Of a stretch of DNA of 64,000 bases, positions 50,836-59,979 are shown piece by piece; positions within the stretch are counted from its first letter, which is position 1; each line of letters opens with the position of its first letter. The notes beneath the pieces were generated by a model. It saw only the letters and a list, made by a program, of their open reading frames with translations. It made no database searches and was not told where the DNA came from. A program made the position numbers and the translations under genes. The DNA comes from Ignavibacteriales bacterium (GTDB lineage Bacteria; Bacteroidota; Ignavibacteria; Ignavibacteriales; Ignavibacteriaceae). The stretch is from NCBI GenBank assembly GCA_016700155.1, contig CP065001.1, positions 4,340,001-4,404,000 of the forward strand, in the 5' to 3' direction.

Positions 50836-51699
50836 ATTAACCAGAATTACTCCCGCAGTAATTATTATACCTGCAACTATCATCAGCAAAGTTATCTCTT
50901 CATTCAACAAAACCCACGAAGCAACTACAGTAACAAATGGTTCGAAATAAAGGAACGCCCCGACTTTAGCTGATTCCATTTCCTTTAGCGATTGCGCCCA
51001 GAATACATAAGCAATCCCCGAACAAAATATTCCCAGGAATAATATTGCAATCCATCCTGTTGAAGAAAGTTGTGTAACAGATTCAACAGAGTTTTTACTA
51101 ATTGCAAACGGCGAAATAATGATCGCCATTATCAGGAACAAAAATAAAATCGTCATCATCGGCGGATAGTTAACGGAGATCTTTTTATTTACAAGTGAAT
51201 AAACACTCCACGTAAACGCACTGCCGAGAACAAGAAAATCTCCTTTGTTGGAAATAAAACCGATTGAAGTGAAATCGCCTTTACTCATAAGTAATAAAAG
51301 ACCGAAGAACGAAATGATAATTCCTGAAATCTTTATAGGCGTCAAATATTCTTTAAGGAACAACAGCCCAAGTAGAGCCATAAAAACCGGAGTGATACCA
51401 ATAATCCATCCTGTGTTTGCTGCACTTGTGTATTGTAATCCGGTTACCTGTATCCACAAATGAAAAACGGCTATAAGCGCAAGCAGCAAAATTCCGCCGT
51501 GACTTTTAAGATTAACAGCAAAACTTTTTTTAGTTCTTACCGCAATCACTGACAAGAAAATTGTTCCTAATATCAGTCGAAGAAAAATAATTGAAAGAGG
51601 TACAAGTTCATCAAGTGCAACCTTTGTAGCGATGAATGAAACGCCCCAGAATACTACCGCTGATAGAGGTTTCCAATATTTAATTAATTTTGATTTCAA
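50827..51699 (-). CDS. EamA/DMT family transporter
   Basis: 290-residue membrane protein with ten TM helices as two EamA repeats (first half starting WKPLSAVVFWGVSFIATKVALDELVPLSIIFLRL, second starting SNKGDFLVLGSAFTWSVYSLVNKK). The exported or imported metabolite is unknown. Convergent with the thioredoxin operon, sharing a terminator. Confidence 0.92.
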   Translation of the reverse strand: MKSKLIKYWKPLSAVVFWGVSFIATKVALDELVPLSIIFLRLILGTIFLSVIAVRTKKSFAVNLKSHGGILLLALIAVFHLWIQVTGLQYTSAANTGWIIGITPVFMALLGLLFLKEYLTPIKISGIIISFFGLLLLMSKGDFTSIGFISNKGDFLVLGSAFTWSVYSLVNKKISVNYPPMMTILFLFLIMAIIISPFAISKNSVESVTQLSSTGWIAILFLGIFCSGIAYVFWAQSLKEMESAKVGAFLYFEPFVTVVASWVLLNEEITLLMIVAGIIITAGVILVNKK

Positions 51700-51764
51700 A
51701 TAATGAGTTGGATATTATGATGAGAGAAAGATAAAGAATAAGATTAAGAGAACGAATGCTTTTC

Positions 51765-51806
51765 TTCTAAGTGTTCCTAAGTGATATTAGTGTCTAAGTG
51801 GTTAAA
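51765..51806. repeat. CTTAGTG/CTAAGTG-type dispersed repeat
   Basis: CTTCTAAGTGTTCCTAAGTG and TTAGTGTCTAAGTGGTTAA repeat the TAAGTG word four times. It is the same family as the inverted repeat at 46595-46679 and the piece at about 20571-20594. Confidence 0.6.
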
Positions 51807-51810
51807 TCTC

Positions 51811-52515
51811 CTAAACTCGTCCGTGCAAATATGCTTTCCTTTTCTTCTCCGGGAACTTTTCAATTGCATACCGAAGTATTGTTCTGGGCATCACTTTGTA
51901 ATGTTCTTTTAGAAAATCCTCTTCAGCATCAATGTCACGATTGCCGATTTCACGAAGCATCCAGCCGACACCTTTTTGTATCAGGTCTTCTTTATCCTTC
52001 AATAATTTTTCTGCAAAAATAAATGTCAGCGTAAAATCACCATTCCTTATAAAAGTGTATGTCGATAGAATACTTATCCTCTTCTTCCATAAATCCTTTG
52101 ATGAAACAAAGTCAAAAAGAATTTTCCTGTCACGTTCCAATAAATAATCGCCAAGTATTTTAGGAGCCGAAAGATCAACAAGATCCCAGTTGTTAATGTA
52201 TTTTGTGTTTGCAAGATAGAGGTCAACAATCTTTTTCTTCAAAGCATCATCACCTTTCTGGTATTGATGTATAAGTATAAAAAGAGTCGTCAATCGTTCT
52301 TCATGGATTTTTGAGCTTAATAATTGTTTTAAATCCGTAAGCGGTAAATGATAAAACATTTTTGCAATCTGTCTTTGAACAGGGACTTTTATCCCGACAA
52401 AAATATCTCCCTCACCATATTCACCAGGACCTGTTTTGAAGAACCTCTGAAGAATTATTGCATGGTCAGGATTTGAATGCTTCTTTATTGTTTTATGAAA
52501 TTCAGTAACGCTCAT
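51811..52515 (-). CDS. DNA alkylation repair protein (AlkD-like HEAT repeat)
   Basis: 234-residue all-helical protein of the AlkD family (3-methyladenine-type glycosylase without base flipping in characterised members). Seen: VPVQRQIAKMF, LSSKIHEERLTTLFILIHQY, YINNWDLVDLSAPKILGDYLL (the NxWDLVD active-region motif), LWKKRISILSTYTFIRNGDF and KGVGWMLREIGNRD. Downstream of the alpha/beta hydrolase gene on the same strand by 9 bp, so probably cotranscribed. Confidence 0.92.
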   Translation of the reverse strand: MSVTEFHKTIKKHSNPDHAIILQRFFKTGPGEYGEGDIFVGIKVPVQRQIAKMFYHLPLTDLKQLLSSKIHEERLTTLFILIHQYQKGDDALKKKIVDLYLANTKYINNWDLVDLSAPKILGDYLLERDRKILFDFVSSKDLWKKRISILSTYTFIRNGDFTLTFIFAEKLLKDKEDLIQKGVGWMLREIGNRDIDAEEDFLKEHYKVMPRTILRYAIEKFPEKKRKAYLHGRV

Positions 52516-52524
52516 TTGTTTCCT

Positions 52525-53937
52525 TTAATTGGTAACAGACTTAATCCAGGTTAACATTTCTTCAAGTGCAACGGGTGAAAAAGTTTCCTCAATCTTTGAG
52601 TATTCCGAAACAGCACCTGTTTCTGAGCTCTGGAACAAATGGTTTAACCCTTTTAATTCTTTAGTCACAAAGTTTTTATTTCCAGCTTCCGTCAGAAATT
52701 TTTCAATCGCTGTTAAATTTTCTTTCGGAGGAACCTGCAGATCATTCTCGCCATTTAGCGCAAGCACCGGGCATGTTACTTTTTTCAGAGCAAGTGCCGG
52801 ATCAAATGAAAGAAAATATCTGAACCATGGACTCAACAAAATTTTTAACTGCTGTGTTTTTAACATTTCAACATCACCCAATTCAGTTTTTTCTTCTTCC
52901 GTAAGGTTATTGTAAAAAAGTTCAAAAGCGGAAAGTAGTTTTTCTTTTGCAGTACTGTCATCAGGTGTTGTTTTTATTATTTCGTACATCTTCTTCGACA
53001 AGTCCAAATTCTTTTTTATTTCTTCTTCACTAGTTCCTTCGGCTTTAGAAATTAATTCTGATTGCAGAATAAGTATTTGATCACCCGGAATTCCAGGACC
53101 TGCAAGTAAAACAATAAAGGCAACATCATTTGATTTTGTTGCGACGATGGGTGCTATCAAACCGCCTTCACTGTGTCCTACCAATCCAATTTTATTTTTA
53201 TCGATATCATCTCGTGTTTTTAGGAATTCAATTCCGGCAAGTACATCAGTACTAAAATCTTCTGAATTAGCTTTTGAATGATCGCCCGTTGATTCGCCCA
53301 CACCACGGTCATCAAATCGAAGTACAGCTATTCCGTTTTTGGTTAGATAATCTGCGATGACAAGAAAGGGTTTGTGACCAAGTAATTCTTCATTCCTGTT
53401 TTGTGGTCCCGAACCGGTAATCAAAATGACTGCTGGAAATGGTCCACCTGTTTTTGGAGTTGTCAAAGTTCCAGCAAGTGTTATATCCGCATCAACATTA
53501 GCATACGTAACTTCTTCTTCGTTGTATGGATACGGAGGTTTAGGTTCCTGTGGTCTTTTCAATTCAACTTTTTCTTCTGAGTATTTTAGCAGCAAAGGAA
53601 TTGCTTGACCACCCTGATTCCACATTCCATCAATCTGCATATTCTCAATGTTGAATGTGCCTTCATAAAAACCACCGATTGCTTTGACATCAAATCTAAC
53701 TTTATCATCACTAACAATAACCCGGTCAACTTTAATCCCGTAAGCTCCCTGGTCAGGGCTGTCTAAAGTAGCTGATGATAATGTATCTGCTTCAACATTT
53801 ATATTGAACACAATTCTTAATTCTACCGTTGAAATTTTTAGAGTTCCCTGCCAGGTTCCTTTTATTTTAGAAACATCTCCAGCCAATAACAGAGTTGACA
53901 AGGAAAAGATATAAAGGAATAAAAATAATTTTTTCAT
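52525..53937 (-). CDS. exported alpha/beta hydrolase (S9/S33-like)
   Basis: 470 residues with a signal peptide (KKLFLFLYIFSLSTLLLAG). The N-terminal about 130 residues form a beta-rich GTWQGTLKISTVELRIVFNI domain found in front of several such hydrolases. The C-terminal hydrolase has the oxyanion region ILITGSGPQNRNE, the nucleophile elbow GHSEGG, an Asp in NGENDLQVPP and the His in LNGLNHLFQ-like text (KGLNHLF). Acts in the periplasm; substrate unknown. Cotranscribed with the AlkD-like gene. Confidence 0.9.
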   Translation of the reverse strand: MKKLFLFLYIFSLSTLLLAGDVSKIKGTWQGTLKISTVELRIVFNINVEADTLSSATLDSPDQGAYGIKVDRVIVSDDKVRFDVKAIGGFYEGTFNIENMQIDGMWNQGGQAIPLLLKYSEEKVELKRPQEPKPPYPYNEEEVTYANVDADITLAGTLTTPKTGGPFPAVILITGSGPQNRNEELLGHKPFLVIADYLTKNGIAVLRFDDRGVGESTGDHSKANSEDFSTDVLAGIEFLKTRDDIDKNKIGLVGHSEGGLIAPIVATKSNDVAFIVLLAGPGIPGDQILILQSELISKAEGTSEEEIKKNLDLSKKMYEIIKTTPDDSTAKEKLLSAFELFYNNLTEEEKTELGDVEMLKTQQLKILLSPWFRYFLSFDPALALKKVTCPVLALNGENDLQVPPKENLTAIEKFLTEAGNKNFVTKELKGLNHLFQSSETGAVSEYSKIEETFSPVALEEMLTWIKSVTN

Positions 53938-54011
53938 TTTATACTCATTTAATTAATAAACATTTTAGTCTGCTTAAAGTTAAGAGAATAAAAGATTATC
54001 GTGCAGAAAAT

Positions 54012-54539
54012 TTATGATGAGCGGATTAGTTTTTTGATCTGGCGGTAATGTCTTTCAGAATGTAATATTAAAAACTCAGTGATATGGTGAATATTCATTT
54101 TGTTCGAATACCACGTACTGAAAAGATTTTTAGTAATAGCATCGGGTGGTATTGATTGGAAGAATTCCTTCATATCCTTTCTTAAACTTTCCCATTTTTT
54201 AATTAGTTCATCATAGTCAGAAGAATCCGGAATGTTATCAATCCCCTTTGGCGCTTTGATTTTTTTAGGCAAGCCGAACAGAAATTTAAGCTGTATGGTT
54301 CTTAACGGTGAAAAAAACCCCATCTCCTCTTTTAATTGATAATCTTTAATTGACCGTTTTAATGCGATTATTGTTGCCTGTTCGGCTCTTATGATATGAT
54401 ACAAAATTTGTAACGGTGACCATTTATTTTCGAACGGTTTTACGTTCATTAATCCCTTCGGTGAATTAGTGAACAATGAAATTATGTCGCTTCGCAGCTC
54501 TTCAAGCCGATGGAATTTTTTTTCTAACTGATTATTCAT
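54012..54539 (-). CDS. DinB/DUF664 family protein
   Basis: 175-residue four-helix protein of the DinB fold: LEELRSDIISLFTNSPKGLMNVKPFENKWSPLQILYHIIRAEQATI (metal-ligand His in the HIIRAE helix) and IHHITEFLILHSERHYRQIKKL with the C-terminal His pair. Members include metal-dependent thiol enzymes and DNA-damage-induced proteins; role here unknown. It is separated from rsgA by a 291-bp gap holding a terminator. Confidence 0.85.
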   Translation of the reverse strand: MNNQLEKKFHRLEELRSDIISLFTNSPKGLMNVKPFENKWSPLQILYHIIRAEQATIIALKRSIKDYQLKEEMGFFSPLRTIQLKFLFGLPKKIKAPKGIDNIPDSSDYDELIKKWESLRKDMKEFFQSIPPDAITKNLFSTWYSNKMNIHHITEFLILHSERHYRQIKKLIRSS

Positions 54540-54548
54540 GAGGTGTAT

Positions 54549-54582
54549 AAAAAAACTGGAGAATCCCTTTCGGTATCTCCAG
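54549..54582 (-). terminator. intrinsic terminator downstream of rsgA
   Basis: On the minus strand CTGGAGA (54582-54576) pairs with TCTCCAG (54562-54556), followed by seven T residues. It ends a transcript from the rsgA side before the DinB gene. Confidence 0.85.
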
Positions 54583-54645
54583 CAAATTAAATTACATATG
54601 TAGTATGTTTCCGGAATGAATTCTCATCCTTCCGGCAATACATCT

Positions 54646-54678
54646 TTAATATGTTTTCTCTTTTGTTTTTTTGTCCAC
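54646..54678 (-). other. possible leader ORF behind a strong ribosome-binding site
   Basis: AAGGAGG (54689-54683, minus strand) is followed after 4 nt by GTG opening a 10-codon frame MDKKTKEKTY. A second frame without a start codon reads EWTKKQKRKHIKDVLPEG over 54624-54680. The site lies between rsgA and the terminator at 54549-54582. It may be a tiny gene, an overlapping-frame leader or a relic. Confidence 0.3.
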
Positions 54679-54830
54679 TCACCCTCCTTAATTAGTTATT
54701 AAATAGTGTTATTTAATACGACTCAATAGGAGTACTAAGTGCGGAAAATTAATTCCGCGGAATGGCCATCCGGTTGTCAACTTAAAAAAGTTAATCACAA
54801 TTATCAAGTGCACTTTAGGGTGAAGAAAAA

Positions 54831-55907
54831 TTATTCTCCCCCTTTAAAGTGTTTATAATTTTTTATAAGCCTGTGCAATTGTTTTTCTTTTCTCTTTCTT
54901 TCAAGCATAAGGTCTTTATTTCCTTTTGTTTCGTGGTATTCGTTTTCCTTTAAAAGTTTTAAGTAATTCTGAAAATATTTTTCGGATATTATGCCTCTTT
55001 CAACCGCGTCAAGTACTGCGCAGCCTTTCTCAACGGTATGTGTACAGTCAGAATACCTGCAGTTAACAGAAAGTTTTTCTATCTCGCTGAATGTACTTTG
55101 CAGACCATCCTGTGCTTCCGTTAATCCAAATTCACGCATACCGGGTGTATCAATCAGGATAGCTCCCGTTGGTATTATGAACAGTTCGCGTCTTGTTGTT
55201 GTATGTTTACCGCGATTGTCCTTTATCCGGATCTCAGAAACACTCTGAACATTGCTGCCGAGTATATTATTTATAATTGTGGATTTGCCAACACCTGAAG
55301 AACCAACGAGAGCATAAGTTTTACTTTTAACTAATTTTGAGAGAAGATTTTGCAGCCCTTTCCCTGTTGATGCGCTAATTGCAGTTACATCAACGTCGGG
55401 ATGATGTTTGTGAATTAAAGAAATAAATTCATCTTCGTTTTCAACTAAGTCGGATTTATTTAGTATTACCATCGGAGTTACGTTTCCGCTTTCAGCCATT
55501 ACAATGTAGCGCTGCAGCCTGTTAATATTAAAGTTGCTGTCAAGTGCCTGAACGATAAAAATGAAATCTAAATTTGCAGCTATGATCTGTTCCATCGATT
55601 TACTTCCCGGGACACTCCGTGAAAATTTTGATCGTCGATTTAACACTGAATGTATGATCGCCTTTTTTTCTTCTTCGTATTCTATAGTCGTCACCCAATC
55701 ACCAACTTTCGGAAAATCGGATGGCGAATCGGACGAATAAATAAGTTTGCCGCTAACTTCCGCCTGCAGTTCTTCTGTCCCGTTATGGATTATGTATCGT
55801 TCTTTGTTTTCGGTTATTACTCTTGCTTTACTAAATCCTGATTCTTTATGAGATGTAAAATCTTTTTCAAAAAAATCAGACCAGCCTAATGCGATAAGGT
55901 TTTTCAA
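54831..55907 (-). CDS. rsgA: ribosome small-subunit-dependent GTPase RsgA
   Basis: Late-stage 30S maturation GTPase. The 358-residue protein has an OB-fold N-terminus, then a circularly permuted G domain: G4 NKSD at 150-153 precedes G1 GSSGVGKST at 202-210 and G3 DTPG at 253-256. The C-terminal zinc site is C283, C288, H290 and C296. Length and order fit the family. Standalone gene with a terminator behind it. Confidence 0.95.
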   Translation of the reverse strand: MKNLIALGWSDFFEKDFTSHKESGFSKARVITENKERYIIHNGTEELQAEVSGKLIYSSDSPSDFPKVGDWVTTIEYEEEKKAIIHSVLNRRSKFSRSVPGSKSMEQIIAANLDFIFIVQALDSNFNINRLQRYIVMAESGNVTPMVILNKSDLVENEDEFISLIHKHHPDVDVTAISASTGKGLQNLLSKLVKSKTYALVGSSGVGKSTIINNILGSNVQSVSEIRIKDNRGKHTTTRRELFIIPTGAILIDTPGMREFGLTEAQDGLQSTFSEIEKLSVNCRYSDCTHTVEKGCAVLDAVERGIISEKYFQNYLKLLKENEYHETKGNKDLMLERKRKEKQLHRLIKNYKHFKGGE

Positions 55908-56338
55908 TTTTGTTTTCCTTTAGTGATTAATAAATATTTTTAACGAAAGGACGGACTGATTCGTTTAAAGCAGAAATGGTTTTACTGTTTTAAGACTCAG
56001 TCCTTATTATGCAATGGTCTGCATATTCAGGCTGATTAACAGATAAGATTTTTTGTGTAGTGTTTTTATAAGTCTTCTAAAAATTTTCAACTCAAAATTA
56101 CTTTTTAATATGTTAACTGACAAGTAATTGATGAGTGCATAGCTATGTTTTTCATTTCAATAATTGAATGATTCAATCAGATAAGAATACAAATAGAACG
56201 TTTGTACTATGTTTTAATTCATTATTAAGAAACATTGCTTTAAAAATACTCCATTCGACCAATACCGCAGCAGAATAAAAGGCGGGATATTTACACATCA
56301 AATTTCAAAAGCAAAAATCAAAATCAAGGAGTAAAAAA
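55908..56338. other. 431-bp AT-rich intergenic region
   Basis: No gene, tRNA or strong palindrome was found. A loose AGGACNGACTGA...TCAGTCCT pairing (about 55945-56008) might fold. Promoters for the divergent rsgA and lipoprotein genes must lie here; AAGGAG stands at 56326-56331 before the lipoprotein start. Confidence 0.5.
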
Positions 56339-56881
56339 ATGTCACTAATAAAAAAATTTTTTGTGCTTGCAGTAATTATGTCGGCACTTTTTATAGTCGG
56401 TTGTTCTAAAGATTCCGAAAACCCTGTAAAGCCGGGTGATGGCGGCAGCGGAGGGAATGGTGGTGGAAACAATTCTCAGTCAACAATAACAATTAACGGT
56501 GCAGGTTTTAACAACAAACAGATCGGCTCCAATTCGGGCGTGGGTGTTTATATAGCTCCGGAACAAATGACTTATGTCGCTTTCTGGGCAGTGTCAGGCA
56601 GCGATTCACTTACAGCTTCAATTAATATTCCCGGCACAACCACTGGAACTTATAGCTGGGTTAATACTGAACAGGGATTGTATTTTTCAACAGGGACATC
56701 TCAAACCGCAAGAGTGTTTTATCCAACCGGTGACGGCGCAACAATTATAACTGAATTTGGAAATGTTGGGGGGAAGATTGTCGGCACATTACAAGGAAAG
56801 GTTTTTGATGTTGTAAGCGGTGATACAGCAAATGTGTTTGCATCATTTTCAGTTGTACGCGCCGCGGATGAAATAGAATAA
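56339..56881 (+). CDS. predicted lipoprotein with Gly-rich linker
   Basis: 180 residues. The N-terminus MSLIKKFFVLAVIMSALFIVGC is a lipoprotein signal (lipobox IVGC, Cys 22). A Gly/Asn/Ser linker (about residues 32-45, GDGGSGGNGGGNNSQ) leads to a beta-rich domain of about 130 residues (TITINGAGFNNKQ, TGTYSWVNTEQGLYFSTG, GKIVGTLQGKVFD). I do not recognise the domain; it resembles DUF-type calycin-like lipoproteins. SD AAGGAG lies 8 bp upstream and a strong terminator follows. Confidence 0.8.
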   Translation: MSLIKKFFVLAVIMSALFIVGCSKDSENPVKPGDGGSGGNGGGNNSQSTITINGAGFNNKQIGSNSGVGVYIAPEQMTYVAFWAVSGSDSLTASINIPGTTTGTYSWVNTEQGLYFSTGTSQTARVFYPTGDGATIITEFGNVGGKIVGTLQGKVFDVVSGDTANVFASFSVVRAADEIE

Positions 56882-56913
56882 TTTTTTCATAACGCATAGA
56901 TCTCCAAATAATG

Positions 56914-56939
56914 CGGCAGCTTACCACTGCCGTTTTTTT
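56914..56939 (+). terminator. intrinsic terminator of the lipoprotein gene
   Basis: CGGCAG and CTGCCG form a 6-bp stem around a 7-nt loop, followed by seven T residues. It sits between two convergent genes. Confidence 0.85.
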
Positions 56940-56943
56940 ATTT

Positions 56944-58299
56944 TTACTCAGAAAGATTAATTTCTTTACCGGCTTCCGCTGAATAAACTTTTCTGCCTTT
57001 ATCTTTTTTAAGAAGTTCCGCTCCTACCCATTTAATTGAATCTTCTTCTCCGTGAACAAGGATAATTTTTTCGGGTTTAAGTCTATCTGCAATTTTTAGT
57101 AATCCTTCTCTCCTGGCGTGCGATGGAAATCTGAATTTTAATATTTCACATTTTATTATCTCATCATTACCAAACAGATTGATTACATCACCTTGCCGGG
57201 AATTAGTAATTACATAACCCGGAGTAAGTGAATCCATATAACCAACAACTACAATTGCTGATTTTTTTTGTTTGACCCAATGTCGTGCAAGTCTGTATGA
57301 AGCTGTGCCAGGCATCATCATTCCGCTTGATGCAAGAACAATACACGGCTGTTTAAAAAATGTCATAGGATCATCGACTTCAAATAAATTTTTCTGCGGA
57401 ATATTATTTAATATAAGTTCGGTATCATTTCTACGGGTTGTAAATCTGTTATAGTCATAAACCTTACTTATTTTATTTCCGATGCCGCCGGTATAAATAT
57501 CTATATCCGGTATTGTTCCCGAAATAATTAATTGATGACATAATGCCGACATCTCCTGCATTTTACCAAGTGAAAAAACCGGGATGAGAATTGAACCACC
57601 ATCGTTTGCAATTCTGTTTATTGCTTTGGCAAATTTTTGTGATTCAGTTTTAAGCGTTGGAACAAGTGTTGAATCAGTGCTTCCATAAGTTGTCTCGGTA
57701 ATCAGGATATCAATTTTAGTTTCAGGAAGTTCTGCTTCTTTGATTATGATCTGCGGCTCAGTATTTATATCGCCGGTAAAAAATATTTTAATATTGTTGT
57801 GCTTAATCAGAATTGAAGCAGAACCGGGAATATGTCCGGCATCATAAAAGGTAGCATTGATTTCTCCGCCTTTATGTTTATAACCTTTTAATAAAAAATT
57901 CTGTCCATATTCCTTCCATTCAATGCTTTGAATGAGCAGATCAATTTCATCGTGATTGAATAAAGATTTTAGCTGTTCGTCATTTTCATCTTTAACAATT
58001 TCAACCGAGTTATGAAGTGTAAGTTCTGCAATCGCCCTTGTCTGCGGAGTAGAAATAATTTTAAGGTAGGGAAATTTTTTTATTAAGAACGGAAGCGAAC
58101 CAATGTGATCCTGGTGAGCATGTGTGATTAATACATAATCAACAACTCTGTTCTCAATCAAAGATAAATCGGGAAGTGAATCACTTCCTGTTTTTCTCGG
58201 ATGCATTCCGCAGTCGAGAATAATTCCTGTTCCCGAAAGATTCAGATAATACGAGTTTGCGCCAATCTCGCCGGCACCGCCTAAAGGAAGAAATATCAT
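56944..58299 (-). CDS. metallo-beta-lactamase/beta-CASP RNA nuclease
   Basis: 451 residues of the CPSF73/RNase-J-related beta-CASP group. Motif 2 is HAHQDHIGSLP (residues 60-70), preceded by the ILDCGMHPRK strand. ITETTYGST (beta-CASP motif A region), VFSLGKMQEM, then CIVLASSGMMMPGTASYRLARHW and VHGEEDSI with the terminal His ligand. Likely an endo/exoribonuclease; whether RNA or DNA is cut cannot be told. It overlaps the upstream PD-(D/E)XK-like gene by 4 bp and ends the four-gene operon. Confidence 0.9.
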   Translation of the reverse strand: MIFLPLGGAGEIGANSYYLNLSGTGIILDCGMHPRKTGSDSLPDLSLIENRVVDYVLITHAHQDHIGSLPFLIKKFPYLKIISTPQTRAIAELTLHNSVEIVKDENDEQLKSLFNHDEIDLLIQSIEWKEYGQNFLLKGYKHKGGEINATFYDAGHIPGSASILIKHNNIKIFFTGDINTEPQIIIKEAELPETKIDILITETTYGSTDSTLVPTLKTESQKFAKAINRIANDGGSILIPVFSLGKMQEMSALCHQLIISGTIPDIDIYTGGIGNKISKVYDYNRFTTRRNDTELILNNIPQKNLFEVDDPMTFFKQPCIVLASSGMMMPGTASYRLARHWVKQKKSAIVVVGYMDSLTPGYVITNSRQGDVINLFGNDEIIKCEILKFRFPSHARREGLLKIADRLKPEKIILVHGEEDSIKWVGAELLKKDKGRKVYSAEAGKEINLSE

Positions 58300-58937
58300 T
58301 CTTCTATTGCCCAGATAATATCACTAAGTGTCGGTTCGTTAGAATTAAAATTGAATCTCATGAGATATGCCGTATTAAAGCCCAGCATATAATGTTCAAT
58401 TATTTTTTTAAGCCAGGTTAGTTCGGATTTTAGTTTCCAGTGCTCTCTCTTTGATGAATACAACACGACAAACAACCGGTTCTTAAAATGTTTTCGCTGC
58501 TGTTTTGACTGATTGTTATAAAACCATTCAATCAGTTTTCCTGAGTCACGTACAATCTCTTTTATCGGTGATGTAAATTCTTTCGGAAGTACAGATGTTT
58601 TATGATCGAAAGCAACTCCCTGAATTATAAAATCCTTCTGCCTGTCTTTTGAATTTTGCGCTGGCGTCACTCCATCAACTGAACAAAAAATATTTTCAAC
58701 AGCATAGGCAGACCAGAAATTAAACCACCTGTTGATTGAGTAGTTATAGTACTTTTCATAATCAGTTTCAGACTTAAATCTCAGTTCAATTTCTTTTAGT
58801 ACATTTTCGAACTCAAAGGTTTGATAGATAAAATTTGTTTTAGTATCGAAGTAGTCGTTTTGTTTTTGCAGCCATTTGTATGGGTAGTTTAATCTTTTTT
58901 TTAGCTCGGCTTCTATTTGTGTTAATGAATATTGCAT
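58296..58937 (-). CDS. candidate PD-(D/E)XK nuclease next to DNA methyltransferase
   Basis: 213 residues, no family recognised. A possible nuclease core is present: E81 in a helix (SAYAVENIF), D102 in KDFIIQG and D111-H-K113 in AFDHKTSVLP, i.e. the E...D...(D/E)xK order of the PD-(D/E)XK superfold with a 9-residue spacing. The flanks are helical and aromatic-rich (YEKYYNYSINRWFNFWSAY). It lies 4 bp after a DNA methyltransferase gene and overlaps the beta-CASP gene by 4 bp. A restriction endonuclease role is inferred from motif plus neighbour; it is not proven. Confidence 0.6.
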   Translation of the reverse strand: MQYSLTQIEAELKKRLNYPYKWLQKQNDYFDTKTNFIYQTFEFENVLKEIELRFKSETDYEKYYNYSINRWFNFWSAYAVENIFCSVDGVTPAQNSKDRQKDFIIQGVAFDHKTSVLPKEFTSPIKEIVRDSGKLIEWFYNNQSKQQRKHFKNRLFVVLYSSKREHWKLKSELTWLKKIIEHYMLGFNTAYLMRFNFNSNEPTLSDIIWAIEE

Positions 58938-58941
58938 TCAT

Positions 58942-59979
58942 TTACTTCTTTTTAAATATAAATATGTATTCATGTTTGAAAACATAAAACCCGCCAACCA
59001 ACGCCCTGTAACGCCACAACTCTTTCTGTTTCATTTTGCCGCGTGTGTCTTCAAAATTTTTTACAACTGTCGATTTTAAAACATAACCTCGTTTAATAAC
59101 TTCCTGCATTGAATAAAACCCTAACGGTATCCATTCACCATCCGAATACTTATCCCCGATTATAACGGCTAAATATCTTCCCTTATCAAGCACCGATGAA
59201 ACATTATCTATAACCTTACCAAAACTTTCCAGAAATTCATTTAAAGATGTACAGTTTGAAAGATCACTTTTCTCTTCACTGAACTTGATAATATCCCAGT
59301 AAGGCGGATGCATAATAACAAGCTGCACCGATTTAATTCCAAGTGTGGATAAAGATCTTTTCAGGTTTATTCCTGATGAATCACCAACTATAATTTCAGT
59401 CTTACTTTTTCTCTTTTCTTCATCAAGATTTTTTTGTGCAAGCTTTGCTACCGATGGAATCAATTCTACGCCAACACCGTTTCTTTCCAATCTTTGTGAT
59501 TCAATCAACGTAGTACCGCTTCCAAGAAAAGGATCAAGAACCCATTCGTTCTTTTTCGTATAACGTCTGATGAGTTGATTAGGAATTTGCGGAATAAAAT
59601 TTCCCCAGTATCCGGCAGAGTGTGAACCGCTTGTATCACGTTTCTTTATTATCCACAAGCTGTCCGTTATGATGTCATCATATTCTTTCCACCGGTTCAG
59701 GTTAAGGTCATTTATCTTTCCGGTTTTAATCTGTGTAAGTGATTTGATTAAACGCTGAAGGTAATATTTGCTGCGTTCAATAGTTTGTGTTTTTATTATC
59801 TGTTCAATTTCTTTTTGAAGATAGGCTGAGTTTATATTAAACCCGCCGCCAAGTTGAATTGAATCAGATCCAATTATTTTTTTATTTAGCTGATCCAGAG
59901 TGTTTCTTATCTCAGACAATTTATCTTTTTCTGTCAGCTCAAGAAGCGTTTTAAGAATATCGTTTTCGCTCATAATCAA
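58942..59979 (-). CDS. DNA methyltransferase (N6-A/N4-C amino type)
   Basis: 345 residues. A helical N-terminal part (about 1-115) precedes the SAM-binding motif DPFLGSGTT (149-157) and GVGVELIPSVAKLAQ; the catalytic motif HPPYW is at 224-228, so the order is motif I before motif IV. After it come DLS...FLESFGKVIDNVSSVLDKGRYLAVIIGD and HEYIFIFKK, typical for DNA amino-methyltransferases. The catalytic tetrad has His in place of the common Ser/Asp/Asn. It overlaps lhgO by 4 bp and the candidate nuclease follows after 4 bp. Confidence 0.85.
   Translation of the reverse strand: MIMSENDILKTLLELTEKDKLSEIRNTLDQLNKKIIGSDSIQLGGGFNINSAYLQKEIEQIIKTQTIERSKYYLQRLIKSLTQIKTGKINDLNLNRWKEYDDIITDSLWIIKKRDTSGSHSAGYWGNFIPQIPNQLIRRYTKKNEWVLDPFLGSGTTLIESQRLERNGVGVELIPSVAKLAQKNLDEEKRKSKTEIIVGDSSGINLKRSLSTLGIKSVQLVIMHPPYWDIIKFSEEKSDLSNCTSLNEFLESFGKVIDNVSSVLDKGRYLAVIIGDKYSDGEWIPLGFYSMQEVIKRGYVLKSTVVKNFEDTRGKMKQKELWRYRALVGGFYVFKHEYIFIFKKK

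Noticed and set aside
55945..56008. Possible structured RNA in the gap between rsgA and the lipoprotein gene
   Set aside because: The pairing AGGACNGACTGA/TCAGTCCT is short and interrupted; no recognised riboswitch or tRNA feature.
59646..59658. DnaA-box-like TTATCCACA
   Set aside because: Single copy inside the methyltransferase gene, with no cluster or AT-rich unwinding region; expected by chance.
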